A stretch of DNA of 5,733 bases from Desulfobacterales bacterium (GTDB lineage: Bacteria > Desulfobacterota > DSM-4660 > Desulfatiglandales > JALVZP01), in the NCBI GenBank assembly GCA_027037575.1, contig JALVZP010000353.1, positions 1 through 5,733 of the forward strand, written 5' to 3'. Of the stretch, positions 1 through 5,733 are shown piece after piece (position 1 is the stretch's first letter; every line of letters begins with the position of its first letter). The notes below the pieces were generated by a model. The model worked only from the letters and a program-made list of their open reading frames with translations. It did no database searches and was not told the DNA's origin. The translations under genes were made by a program, and so were the position numbers.

Positions 1-645
1 ATTATAAGGATGTTCTTTATAGAACCTTCTTAGTTCATTATCTATCTGGGTTATATGTTGTGATATGTTCTTTATCATCTCTCCTCCAAGATTTTTTTGG
101 ACAAGCCACCTTACAATAGAACCCAATTTTCCATATCTTTGTACAATTAGAAACCCAACTATACCACTTCCTAAGATACCACTTCCAATAAACATACCTA
201 TTCTTATAGCTGGCGATATATTTATACTCCAAAGCAGGGTTAAAGATCCTATCACAACAAATAGAAGTTTTGAAAGAGCAAAGGAAAGTTTATCTACAAT
301 AAGACCAGTAGCAATATCAGTCCCTTTATGATCTGCTGCAAGGAGTGTTCCTTTTGTTACTTCACCCCCAAGGTCAAGTGTTGGGGTAAGATAATTTATG
401 GATGAACCTGCAAGCTTTATACAGAATACCTTTGAAAATGGAAGATTCCTTAATTCATTAGTAAAACATGCCTTCCATCCAAAGGTATGGAATATGTCTG
501 CAATCCCTTCTAATAGAACAATTGGAATAAGAGCAAAACCCAAGATCTTAAAATTTTGGATGATCTCTTCTAAACCAATCTTCCATATCAAAAATATAAG
601 AAGTAGAAATCCAAGCCCTATTGTGATTACATGAAATTTTTTCAT
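1..645 (-). CDS. Flippase-like / LPG-synthase TM-domain membrane protein, 5' part only (3' end off the left edge)
   Basis: I translated this frame by hand: 215 codons from ATG at 645 to position 1 with no stop, so the gene continues outside the window. The start overlaps the stop of the upstream gene as ATGA, and AGAAGGA lies 7 nt upstream. The protein opens with a hydrophobic helix (about residues 5-22). A second lies at about 36-55, followed by DIFHTFGWKACF (50-61), then a loop with GSSINYLTP (80-88) and LGGEVTKG (92-99), and further helices near 123-140 and 147-168. The N-x-LTP...LGGE signature and layout match the lysylphosphatidylglycerol synthase transmembrane / flippase-like family (TIGR00374- or HpnL-like). 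Members are integral membrane proteins often found beside lipid-headgroup genes, and many have no proven substrate. From position, I infer it handles or translocates the product of the preceding phosphotransferase. Family assignment is good; function is uncertain. Confidence 0.86.
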   Translation of the reverse strand, partial: MKKFHVITIGLGFLLLIFLIWKIGLEEIIQNFKILGFALIPIVLLEGIADIFHTFGWKACFTNELRNLPFSKVFCIKLAGSSINYLTPTLDLGGEVTKGTLLAADHKGTDIATGLIVDKLSFALSKLLFVVIGSLTLLWSINISPAIRIGMFIGSGILGSGIVGFLIVQRYGKLGSIVRWLVQKNLGGEMIKNISQHITQIDNELRRFYKEHPYN

Positions 646-1832
646 CTATATTTCCTTCTATGCTGAATCAGCCTGATAAAATGAACAATAGCAGTAATAA
701 GAGACCAAATAGAAGTAGCAATAAAAGTTTCTATATAATAGCCAAGAGAAAATCCAATTATAAACATAAAAGAGTAAATATTTCTTCTACCTGCTATTTT
801 TCTAAATTTCATATCAAATTGGGATAAGAGATCTAAATTTTTACCAAACCATTTAGAAGACAAGGTATAGAAGATATTATCTAAAGTATCACAAGTGATC
901 ATAAGAATTGAAAAAAAGATAGCAGGACCATATTGAAATACCCTTTTAAGTCCTATTCCAATACTAAGATACCACAAGTTTTCGTAGAAATAGTCTATGA
1001 GGCATTCATATTCACCAAATTTACTAAATTCAAGCCTTGTCCTTGCAAGCTTTCCATCCACTCCATCCAATACCTCTACTATATATGTGCAAAATGCTCC
1101 AATAACAAAATGTCCTTTATAAAACAGAAATGCTATAAGGATGGCAATAAGAAGGGAAAATATGGTTACCATATTTGGAGTAATAGAAGTATTGCAGAGT
1201 AATCTTGTAAGTCGATTTTCAAAGAAAGGATCAATATATTCTGCAGGAAGATCCATCACCTTCTTCTGCATGTGTTCTATTAAGATCCATGTTGCAATAT
1301 CTGCATCCTTTTTTCCTTTTACTTCTACCACATAAGGTTCAACCTCTCCCCTCATCTCCTCAGAATATGGATCTATTTCTTCTAAATAGATGAGATTTGC
1401 CCTTTCTAATAGCTTAGAAGGACCATCCTTTTTCCAAATAATTACTGCATCTTCATTCAGGCTTCCCAATATTATCTTCTTTTCTTCCCTATTCCTCAGG
1501 AACACAGTTATAGGTGGACATAAAAGGACTTTTTTTATTACTCTCTCATCAAACAAAAAAGAAGAGTCTAGATAAAAGAAATCTTCTTTTAGACTACTAA
1601 GATAATCCAAAGGATCTTTTACTGTTACAAGTCTTAAATTAGCGTCTCCTTTCCATCTATTAAGATCAGGAAGTTTATCTGGACCTTCAGGTATCAGAAT
1701 TACTATCTCCTTTATTCCTGATCTGCCAAGAAGATAGAGATTTCTTGCAACCAAGGGTATTCCCCCCACTTTTTCCCATGCTCCTTTATTTAAGGCATTA
1801 ATCACCCCCTTTTTGATATAAGATGTCTTCAT
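642..1832 (-). CDS. CDP-alcohol phosphotransferase with degenerate N-terminal nucleotidyltransferase-like domain (IPCT/DIPPS-like architecture)
   Basis: 396 aa membrane enzyme predicted to transfer a phospho-alcohol from CDP-alcohol to an acceptor hydroxyl. Residues 1 to about 130 resemble a nucleotidyltransferase fold (GGIPLVARNLYLLGRSGI at 23-40, FFYLDSS at 85-91), but the GxGxR nucleotide loop is missing. A linker (about 175-215) leads to the CDP-alcohol domain, with ITPN at 217-220, hydrophobic helices at about 222-238, 241-255, 302-316, 352-370 and 371-387, and the catalytic core DGVDGKLAR (256-264). After G273 the canonical two aspartates would fall at 277 and 281, but those are Cys and Tyr; E276 and D280 sit one residue earlier. 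The architecture recalls bifunctional inositol-1-phosphate cytidylyltransferase/DIPP synthase. The start is 2 nt after the previous stop with only a weak Shine-Dalgarno, suggesting translational coupling. The acceptor could be diacylglycerol-type lipid, an archaeal-type lipid or a soluble polyol phosphate; the sequence does not decide. Confidence 0.92.
   Translation of the reverse strand: MKTSYIKKGVINALNKGAWEKVGGIPLVARNLYLLGRSGIKEIVILIPEGPDKLPDLNRWKGDANLRLVTVKDPLDYLSSLKEDFFYLDSSFLFDERVIKKVLLCPPITVFLRNREEKKIILGSLNEDAVIIWKKDGPSKLLERANLIYLEEIDPYSEEMRGEVEPYVVEVKGKKDADIATWILIEHMQKKVMDLPAEYIDPFFENRLTRLLCNTSITPNMVTIFSLLIAILIAFLFYKGHFVIGAFCTYIVEVLDGVDGKLARTRLEFSKFGEYECLIDYFYENLWYLSIGIGLKRVFQYGPAIFFSILMITCDTLDNIFYTLSSKWFGKNLDLLSQFDMKFRKIAGRRNIYSFMFIIGFSLGYYIETFIATSIWSLITAIVHFIRLIQHRRKYR
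653..659 (-). promoter_or_regulatory. Shine-Dalgarno of the flippase-like gene
   Basis: AGAAGGA on the minus strand, 7 nt from the ATG at 645, formed by the Arg-Arg-Lys codons at the end of the phosphotransferase gene. It supports the start of the partial gene that runs off the left edge. Confidence 0.75.
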
Positions 1833-1834
1833 AA

Positions 1835-2896
1835 TTAATCTTGTAGTTTAATAATATTGCAAACTTCTAAGGAGGAAGAGCCTTTTTGATAGGATTCATA
1901 AGCAAGAGAGATAAGATAAAAACACTTAGCTGCTTCTTTGATATTTTCTCCTCTTCTCTTCTTTCCCATCAGCTCATTGAAGAAATCATCTATGACAGGA
2001 ATCATCCATTCTAAGTGATGTGATCCCTTTGAAAGGGAAGAATTAAAGTTATATCTTATAATAGAGTCATTGTTTAATATAAGATAATCATCCTTAATCT
2101 TTATCTCTCCCCTTTCTCCTATAATATGACCATAATTTTTCCTATGATTTGATCTCCAGGTAAGAAAAAGATTTACTTTTATCTGACCTTCGTAGAGGAT
2201 ATTCACTTCTGCCTCATCCTCTAAATCATGATCTAAAAATCTCATCCTTGCACTTACATAGATAGGCATGTTGTTCTTCAAGATGGAATTGACAAAATAG
2301 ATATTATGCCATCCATGATCCATAAGTATTCCACCACCTGCTATCTGTCTCTTCTTTCTCCAATCTGTTATCCCACCACCTGACTTGGGAGTCCTTAAGA
2401 CAAAAAGAGAGATTTCCCTTATCTCACCTATATAGTTTCTATTCACCAGTTCTATTGTCTTTGCCCATACAGGTGCATATCTCCAATTATTTACGCAGTA
2501 AACCAGGACATCATATTTCTTCTGTGCTTCCAATACCTTATTAAGCTGTTCTAAGGAAGTGACAAGAGGCTTTTCACATAGGACATTCACTCCGCTCTCA
2601 CATGCCTTCAATATCGCCTCTGCATGATAGGCTGGAGGGGTGCATATATCTACAAAGTCTAAAGATTCATTCCCAAATAGAGAATCCAAGTCATCATATA
2701 TCCTTGCATCTGGAAAGATTTTCTTTGCCCTATTCTGCCTTTCCTTATCAGGATCTACAATAGAGGTTATACAAAAACGAGGGTCTCCTTTAAGCAGAGG
2801 GGCATGCGCATATTCTGCAACCCCTCCAAATCCTATGATTGCTCCCCTTAAGGGCAGGCTATAGAATATGTTTTTCTGTGTATTCAAATACATCAT
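1835..2896 (-). CDS. Gfo/Idh/MocA family NAD(P)-dependent oxidoreductase
   Basis: 353 aa, the usual family length. The N-terminal Rossmann domain carries the dinucleotide loop GFGGVAEYA (22-30) and VDPD (47-50) at the end of the second strand. CEKP (107-110) supplies the family's catalytic/cofactor lysine K109. The C-terminal domain has GGGILMDHGWHN (187-198), in which D193 and H197 match the Asp-x3-His pair that does acid-base chemistry in inositol- and sugar-dehydrogenase members. It should be soluble and interconvert a secondary alcohol and a ketone on a polyol, cyclitol or sugar; the substrate cannot be read from sequence. The start at 2896 overlaps the aminotransferase end by 38 nt and is supported by GGAG 7 nt upstream; a second ATG follows directly. 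Being next to an aminotransferase, it most likely supplies or removes the keto group that is aminated. Confidence 0.95.
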   Translation of the reverse strand: MMYLNTQKNIFYSLPLRGAIIGFGGVAEYAHAPLLKGDPRFCITSIVDPDKERQNRAKKIFPDARIYDDLDSLFGNESLDFVDICTPPAYHAEAILKACESGVNVLCEKPLVTSLEQLNKVLEAQKKYDVLVYCVNNWRYAPVWAKTIELVNRNYIGEIREISLFVLRTPKSGGGITDWRKKRQIAGGGILMDHGWHNIYFVNSILKNNMPIYVSARMRFLDHDLEDEAEVNILYEGQIKVNLFLTWRSNHRKNYGHIIGERGEIKIKDDYLILNNDSIIRYNFNSSLSKGSHHLEWMIPVIDDFFNELMGKKRRGENIKEAAKCFYLISLAYESYQKGSSSLEVCNIIKLQD

Positions 2897-4214
2897 TTAA
2901 TATCTCCAATCCTATATCTGCCTCCTCCTTCGTGAGTATTAATGGTGGATTTATCCTGAAGTTCGGCTTATAGTTCATACATATCATACCACGCTTTACC
3001 GTTTCTAAGAAGATCCTCCTTGTAGTATCCTTATCTAAGGGCTCTTTTGTCTTCCTGTCTTTCACTAATTCAACTCCAATAAGAAGGCCTACTCCCCTTA
3101 CATCTCCAATAAACTCAAACCTTTCCTGCATCTTCTTTAGTCCATTTAAAAGATACTCACCTACAACCCTTGAATTCTCTACTAAGGAATCTCCAATTAT
3201 TGTTCTTATAGTGACAAGAGCAGCAGTAGAGGCAAGCACATTCCCTCCATAGCTACTTGAAGAAGAACTTGGCTTGGAAAATGGATAAGCCTTTGTTATT
3301 TCCTCTGTAGAAATAAGTCCACTTATAGGAAAGCCATTTCCCATACCCTTTCCTATGGTCATTATGTCTGGGATGATGCCAGAGTGTTCTGAACCAAACA
3401 TCTTTCCTGTCCTTCCAAACCCTGTAATCATCTCATCTGCAATAAGGAGTGCATCGTTTTTGTGTGCAATCTCTAACACACCCCTGATAAATTCTGGTGG
3501 AGGAATGATGTTTCCTGCTGTCCCTTGCATTGTCTCTACGATTATGGCAGCAATGCTTCCTGCAGTATTGTTCTCAATGAATTTTTCCAAAAATTCTAAA
3601 CAATATATCCCACACTCTGGATATTTCATCTTAAATGGGCATCTGTAACAGTCTGCATATGGTGCGATGTGGAGGCCAGGATGAAGAGGTCCCCAATGCT
3701 TCTTCCAGGGATCTCCAATAAGTCCCATTACACCACCTGTCTTTCCATGAAATCCTCCCCAAAAGCTTATAATCTCAAATTTTTTTGTATATGCCTTTGC
3801 AAGCCTTATTGCTGCCTCAACTGACTCCGCTCCTCCACTGTATAGCTGAACCTTATTCAGGTTTCCTGGAGTGATAGATGCAATAAGCTTTAGAAGTTCA
3901 AGTCTGTTCTCAGATGTAAAGCTTCCAACAAAGGACTTTTCAAGCTCCTCTTGAAGTGCCTTTACCCACTTTGGATGGGAATGTCCAAGACTTGCAACAG
4001 CAACCCCTGCCATAAAATCCAGATACCTCTTTCCATCCATATCCTCTAACCAGCATCCCTTACCCCTTCTAATAGTAAGCTGTGCAAGCTGTGCCACCTC
4101 CTGAAGACCTGGAGACATATACTTCTGTTCTTCCAAGTATAGTTTTCTGGATAGACTTTCTATATTGCCATTAGAATCCTCATTAATTAATTCTGCCTTT
4201 GCTTGATAACTCAT
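2859..4214 (-). CDS. Class III PLP-dependent aminotransferase with four-cysteine insert
   Basis: 451 aa from ATG 4214. The frame stays open to an ATG at 4295, but 4214 is chosen because GGAGG lies 7 nt upstream, it forms an ATGA overlap with the preceding stop, and the family match starts after it. Class III marks in order: SGGAES (126-131), GFHGKT (154-159), ADEMITGFGRTGK (259-271) with D260 as the expected pyridine-nitrogen contact, IGKG (287-290) with K289 as the Schiff-base lysine, SYGGN (321-325), and RINPP (420-424) with the expected carboxylate-binding Arg420. A C-x2-C-x8-C-x3-C group (C189, C192, C201, C205) sits between the PLP loop and the Asp. Relatives include 4-aminobutyrate, ornithine and other omega-aminotransferases. 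All catalytic residues are present, so I expect an active cytosolic enzyme that aminates a ketone or aldehyde with glutamate or alanine as donor, probably the product of the downstream oxidoreductase. Confidence 0.95.
   Translation of the reverse strand: MSYQAKAELINEDSNGNIESLSRKLYLEEQKYMSPGLQEVAQLAQLTIRRGKGCWLEDMDGKRYLDFMAGVAVASLGHSHPKWVKALQEELEKSFVGSFTSENRLELLKLIASITPGNLNKVQLYSGGAESVEAAIRLAKAYTKKFEIISFWGGFHGKTGGVMGLIGDPWKKHWGPLHPGLHIAPYADCYRCPFKMKYPECGIYCLEFLEKFIENNTAGSIAAIIVETMQGTAGNIIPPPEFIRGVLEIAHKNDALLIADEMITGFGRTGKMFGSEHSGIIPDIMTIGKGMGNGFPISGLISTEEITKAYPFSKPSSSSSSYGGNVLASTAALVTIRTIIGDSLVENSRVVGEYLLNGLKKMQERFEFIGDVRGVGLLIGVELVKDRKTKEPLDKDTTRRIFLETVKRGMICMNYKPNFRINPPLILTKEEADIGLEILNDVFEYTEKHIL
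2904..2907 (-). promoter_or_regulatory. Shine-Dalgarno of the oxidoreductase
   Basis: GGAG on the minus strand, 7 nt from the ATG at 2896 (10 nt from the second ATG at 2893). It lies within the aminotransferase coding region and supports the 38-nt overlap as real rather than an over-extended start call. Confidence 0.7.
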
Positions 4215-5017
4215 TTCCTCTCCTCCAATATGCTTTTTACATATCCTGCTATCTTTTTTGCTGCCTCCTCTTGGCATACGGAAAAGCTTGGCCAATCGTT
4301 CATATCTATTATAAAAAAATTCTCCTTAGGAGTTAAAATGAGATCCCCTCCATATACCTCAATTCCCAATAGATCCTTTGTCTTAAATATCTCCTCCTTC
4401 ATTCCTTCTGATAGCTCAAAGGGGCTTCCCTCAAGAAATGCCCTAAGGTAGTCTCTTCCAACCCCATAAAACTTTATTACATTACCATCTACATGCTCTT
4501 GTATAACAACCTCATCTATCCTGTTTTCTCTAAAGTAGATCAAGGCATTTTCCATCTCTTCAAAGGAGCTTACCTTGACCACATCCTGCTTTTTGATTGC
4601 ATGAAAGTCTCCTCTCTTTACCCAATATATTCCCTCCCATCCTAAGGAATAGACCTCAAAAAGCTCATTCTCTAACATCTCAATTGTGTATACCCATGTC
4701 TTTGGCATAGAAATCTCATTTTCTTTCAATATCATAACCATATTCTTCCTGTAGCAGTTCCTTATTGATTGAGGAGAATTTATGATCCTTATCCCCTCCC
4801 TTTCCCACGAGGAGAGAAGAGAAAGGGCCTCATCTGATTGTGCCATATTAAGGATCAGATCCGCATCTGTCCTTTCTGGAATAGATGTTGGAGGGATCGA
4901 GTCCGTCTCAAAACCTAAGCTTTTTAACTCCTTAAGGCTCTTATCTAAGATCTCCCTATCCTCTTTTACTTTTCCTGGAGAAAATATCTCTTCCCTATAG
5001 ATTCCAAGTATCTTCAT
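4211..5017 (-). CDS. ATP-grasp enzyme, RimK/ITPK-like (kinase or ligase of unknown substrate)
   Basis: 268 aa soluble enzyme. The N-terminal part (1 to about 80) is a preATP-grasp-like alpha/beta region ending in INSPQSIRNCYRKN (79-92), which matches the N-x-P...K entry of RimK-type ATP-grasp domains. ATP contacts are likely K91 and K134 (WVKRGD, 132-137), then IQEHVDGNVIKFYGVG (172-187) with the hinge around E174-V176. Metal ligands are probably D225, D238 and N240 in IIDMNDWPSF (236-245). All core positions look intact. ATP-grasp enzymes either join a carboxylate to an amine or thiol through an acyl phosphate, or, as in inositol-tetrakisphosphate kinases, phosphorylate a polyol; sequence alone does not choose. 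The start overlaps the nucleotidyltransferase by 23 nt and has GAGG 9 nt upstream. In this operon it may phosphorylate the headgroup before nucleotidylation, or attach an amino acid to its amine. Confidence 0.91.
   Translation of the reverse strand: MKILGIYREEIFSPGKVKEDREILDKSLKELKSLGFETDSIPPTSIPERTDADLILNMAQSDEALSLLSSWEREGIRIINSPQSIRNCYRKNMVMILKENEISMPKTWVYTIEMLENELFEVYSLGWEGIYWVKRGDFHAIKKQDVVKVSSFEEMENALIYFRENRIDEVVIQEHVDGNVIKFYGVGRDYLRAFLEGSPFELSEGMKEEIFKTKDLLGIEVYGGDLILTPKENFFIIDMNDWPSFSVCQEEAAKKIAGYVKSILEERK
4217..4226 (-). promoter_or_regulatory. Strong Shine-Dalgarno of the aminotransferase
   Basis: The minus strand reads GGAGGAGAGG here, with the GGAGG core 7 nt from the ATG at 4214. 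It lies inside the last codons of the ATP-grasp gene and decides the aminotransferase start against the longer open frame from 4295. Confidence 0.85.
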
Positions 5018-5699
5018 TTAAAAGAGCCTCTGCCTTCTTTATGTCCTCTCTATGATCTACATCAATCACCTTGGGAATAGGTATCCCATATATCCTGTAT
5101 CCCCTATCTATCAGGAGTTCTAAAAAGTATCTCAATGCCTTAAGCCCTCTCTTCCTTGCCTCATCAATAAGCTCAAATATATTAGGTCTAAAATAGTAGA
5201 ATCCTGCAGTTATATAATCTGATGGAATTGCCTTATCTCCTATGGCTGTTATCCTCTTTTCCTCATCCAACTTTACCCACAAAGGTTTTTCATCATCCAC
5301 ATATCCTGTTATTGCAAGTGCCCCATCTGCATCCATATCTCTTGCCTTATCCAAAAATCCTTTTAAGACATCATACGGATAGACCGAATCTACAGTAAGG
5401 AGAAGAAATGGCTCATCCAAGAAGGGAGAAAGATTAAAAAGGCTTTCCATAGAACTTGAAGTGGTCTTTACTACCAGCTCTAATCTAACTGGCCACTTTT
5501 CAGACCTTAAATACTCCTCTACTTCCTTTTCTATCCCGTTTATGATGCATGCAATATAATTAATACCAGCATGTGCTGCTGCCTCTATTGCCCTTCTTAT
5601 AAGAGGTTTTCCAGATATCTCTATAAGAGGCTTTGGTGTATTTATCCCCTCTTTTTTTAACCTTTCTCCTATACCAGCAGATATGATCCCTGCCTTCAT
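4995..5699 (-). CDS. Stand-alone NTP-transferase (sugar- or polyol-phosphate nucleotidyltransferase)
   Basis: 234 aa, typical for a single-domain nucleotidyltransferase. The N-terminus has SAGIGERLKK (7-16), the G-x-G-x-R pyrophosphorylase loop, followed by PKPL (22-25) with K23, and SGKPLIRRAIEAAAHAGI (29-46). LLTVDSV (100-106) supplies the Mg-binding Asp104, and IDVDHREDIKKAE (212-224) matches the C-terminal second metal Asp (D215) and closing helix. It should couple NTP and a phosphorylated alcohol to give NDP-alcohol plus pyrophosphate; CTP is favoured because the operon also encodes a CDP-alcohol transferase, but the base is not visible in sequence. It is the intact counterpart of the degenerate domain at the N-terminus of that transferase. 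Only a weak GGA element precedes the ATG, fitting coupling to an upstream gene. Alternatives are a hexose-1-phosphate or phosphocholine-type nucleotidyltransferase. Confidence 0.93.
   Translation of the reverse strand: MKAGIISAGIGERLKKEGINTPKPLIEISGKPLIRRAIEAAAHAGINYIACIINGIEKEVEEYLRSEKWPVRLELVVKTTSSSMESLFNLSPFLDEPFLLLTVDSVYPYDVLKGFLDKARDMDADGALAITGYVDDEKPLWVKLDEEKRITAIGDKAIPSDYITAGFYYFRPNIFELIDEARKRGLKALRYFLELLIDRGYRIYGIPIPKVIDVDHREDIKKAEALLNEDTWNL
5027..5030 (-). promoter_or_regulatory. Shine-Dalgarno of the ATP-grasp gene
   Basis: GAGG on the minus strand, 9 nt from the ATG at 5017, within the nucleotidyltransferase coding sequence. It supports the 23-nt overlap and the chosen start. Confidence 0.6.
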
Positions 5700-5733
5700 A
5701 ACAGATCTTCCAGTTGAAGAAGATTTGTAATAT
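5696..5733 (-). CDS. Possible C-terminal tail of an upstream operon gene
   Basis: One of the two upstream-compatible frames ends in TGA at 5698-5696, making an ATGA overlap with the nucleotidyltransferase start, the same junction seen at 4214/4211 and 645/642. The visible codons read ITNLLQLEDLL and then stop, plausible as an amphipathic protein end. With only 11 codons visible, and the other frames also open to the edge, this is a suggestion based on operon pattern; nothing can be said of function. Confidence 0.35.
   Translation of the reverse strand, partial: ITNLLQLEDLL

Noticed and set aside
38..232. Minus-strand 64-codon open frame with an ATG at 232.
   Set aside because: It lies inside the flippase-like gene in another frame; its aromatic- and Lys-rich composition is typical of an AT-rich shadow.
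1..1200. AT content is clearly higher toward the left (e.g. 17 G/C of 60 at 241-300) than in the upstream genes (e.g. 30 of 60 at 4861-4920), suggesting mosaic origin.
   Set aside because: The AT-rich part encodes transmembrane helices rich in Phe, Ile and Leu (TTT, ATA, ATT, TTA codons), and the oxidoreductase gene between shows mixed values. Protein composition explains the drift without transfer.
3250..3267. Run of six serines (316-321) in the aminotransferase, considered as a repeat expansion.
   Set aside because: The codons are mixed (AGT, TCT, TCT, TCA, AGT, AGC), so not slippage, and it sits at the Ser-rich stretch before YGGN that the family normally has near the PLP phosphate.
3355..3648. 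Plus-strand open frames, the longest 97 codons, opposite the aminotransferase, with others opposite every gene.
   Set aside because: All are antisense to genes with strong family motifs; none shows a recognisable domain or Shine-Dalgarno context.
4215..4295. Aminotransferase frame stays open upstream to an ATG at 4295, adding 27 residues.
   Set aside because: The extension overlaps the ATP-grasp gene by about 85 nt and has no family similarity. The ATG at 4214 has a strong GGAGG at 7 nt and an ATGA overlap.

Overview
The window is wall-to-wall coding DNA read entirely from the minus strand, so the transcript runs from the right edge to the left edge. It holds five complete genes, the start of a sixth that leaves the window on the left, and possibly the last codons of a seventh at the right edge. 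Neighbouring genes overlap by 4 to 38 nt or sit 2 nt apart. There is no room for an internal promoter or terminator, so this is the interior of one tightly coupled operon. I see no RNA genes, mobile elements, CRISPR arrays or notable repeats.

In transcription order the genes are: a stand-alone nucleotidyltransferase (5699-4995); a RimK/ITPK-like ATP-grasp enzyme (5017-4211); a class III PLP aminotransferase (4214-2859); a Gfo/Idh/MocA NAD(P)-dependent oxidoreductase (2896-1835); a membrane CDP-alcohol phosphotransferase with a degenerate N-terminal nucleotidyltransferase-like domain (1832-642); and a partial LPG-synthase-TM / flippase-like membrane protein (645 to beyond 1).

My reading, which is inference, is a dedicated pathway for an unusual amino-polyol (possibly aminocyclitol) headgroup. 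The oxidoreductase makes a ketone or aldehyde and the aminotransferase aminates it. The ATP-grasp enzyme phosphorylates it or ligates something to it. The nucleotidyltransferase makes a CDP-(or other NDP-)activated form, and the CDP-alcohol phosphotransferase moves the phospho-headgroup onto a lipid or a second polyol. The flippase-like protein may handle the product at the membrane. The nearest known logic is the bifunctional IPCT/DIPPS enzyme of inositol-phosphodiester synthesis, but here the fused nucleotidyltransferase domain looks dead and a separate intact one is present.

The DNA is AT-rich, with frequent ATA (Ile) and AGA/AGG (Arg) codons, Lys/Glu/Ile-rich proteins and good Shine-Dalgarno sequences. 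This fits a low-GC bacterium, perhaps thermophilic or from an uncultured lineage, but the sequence does not fix the taxon and an archaeon is not excluded.
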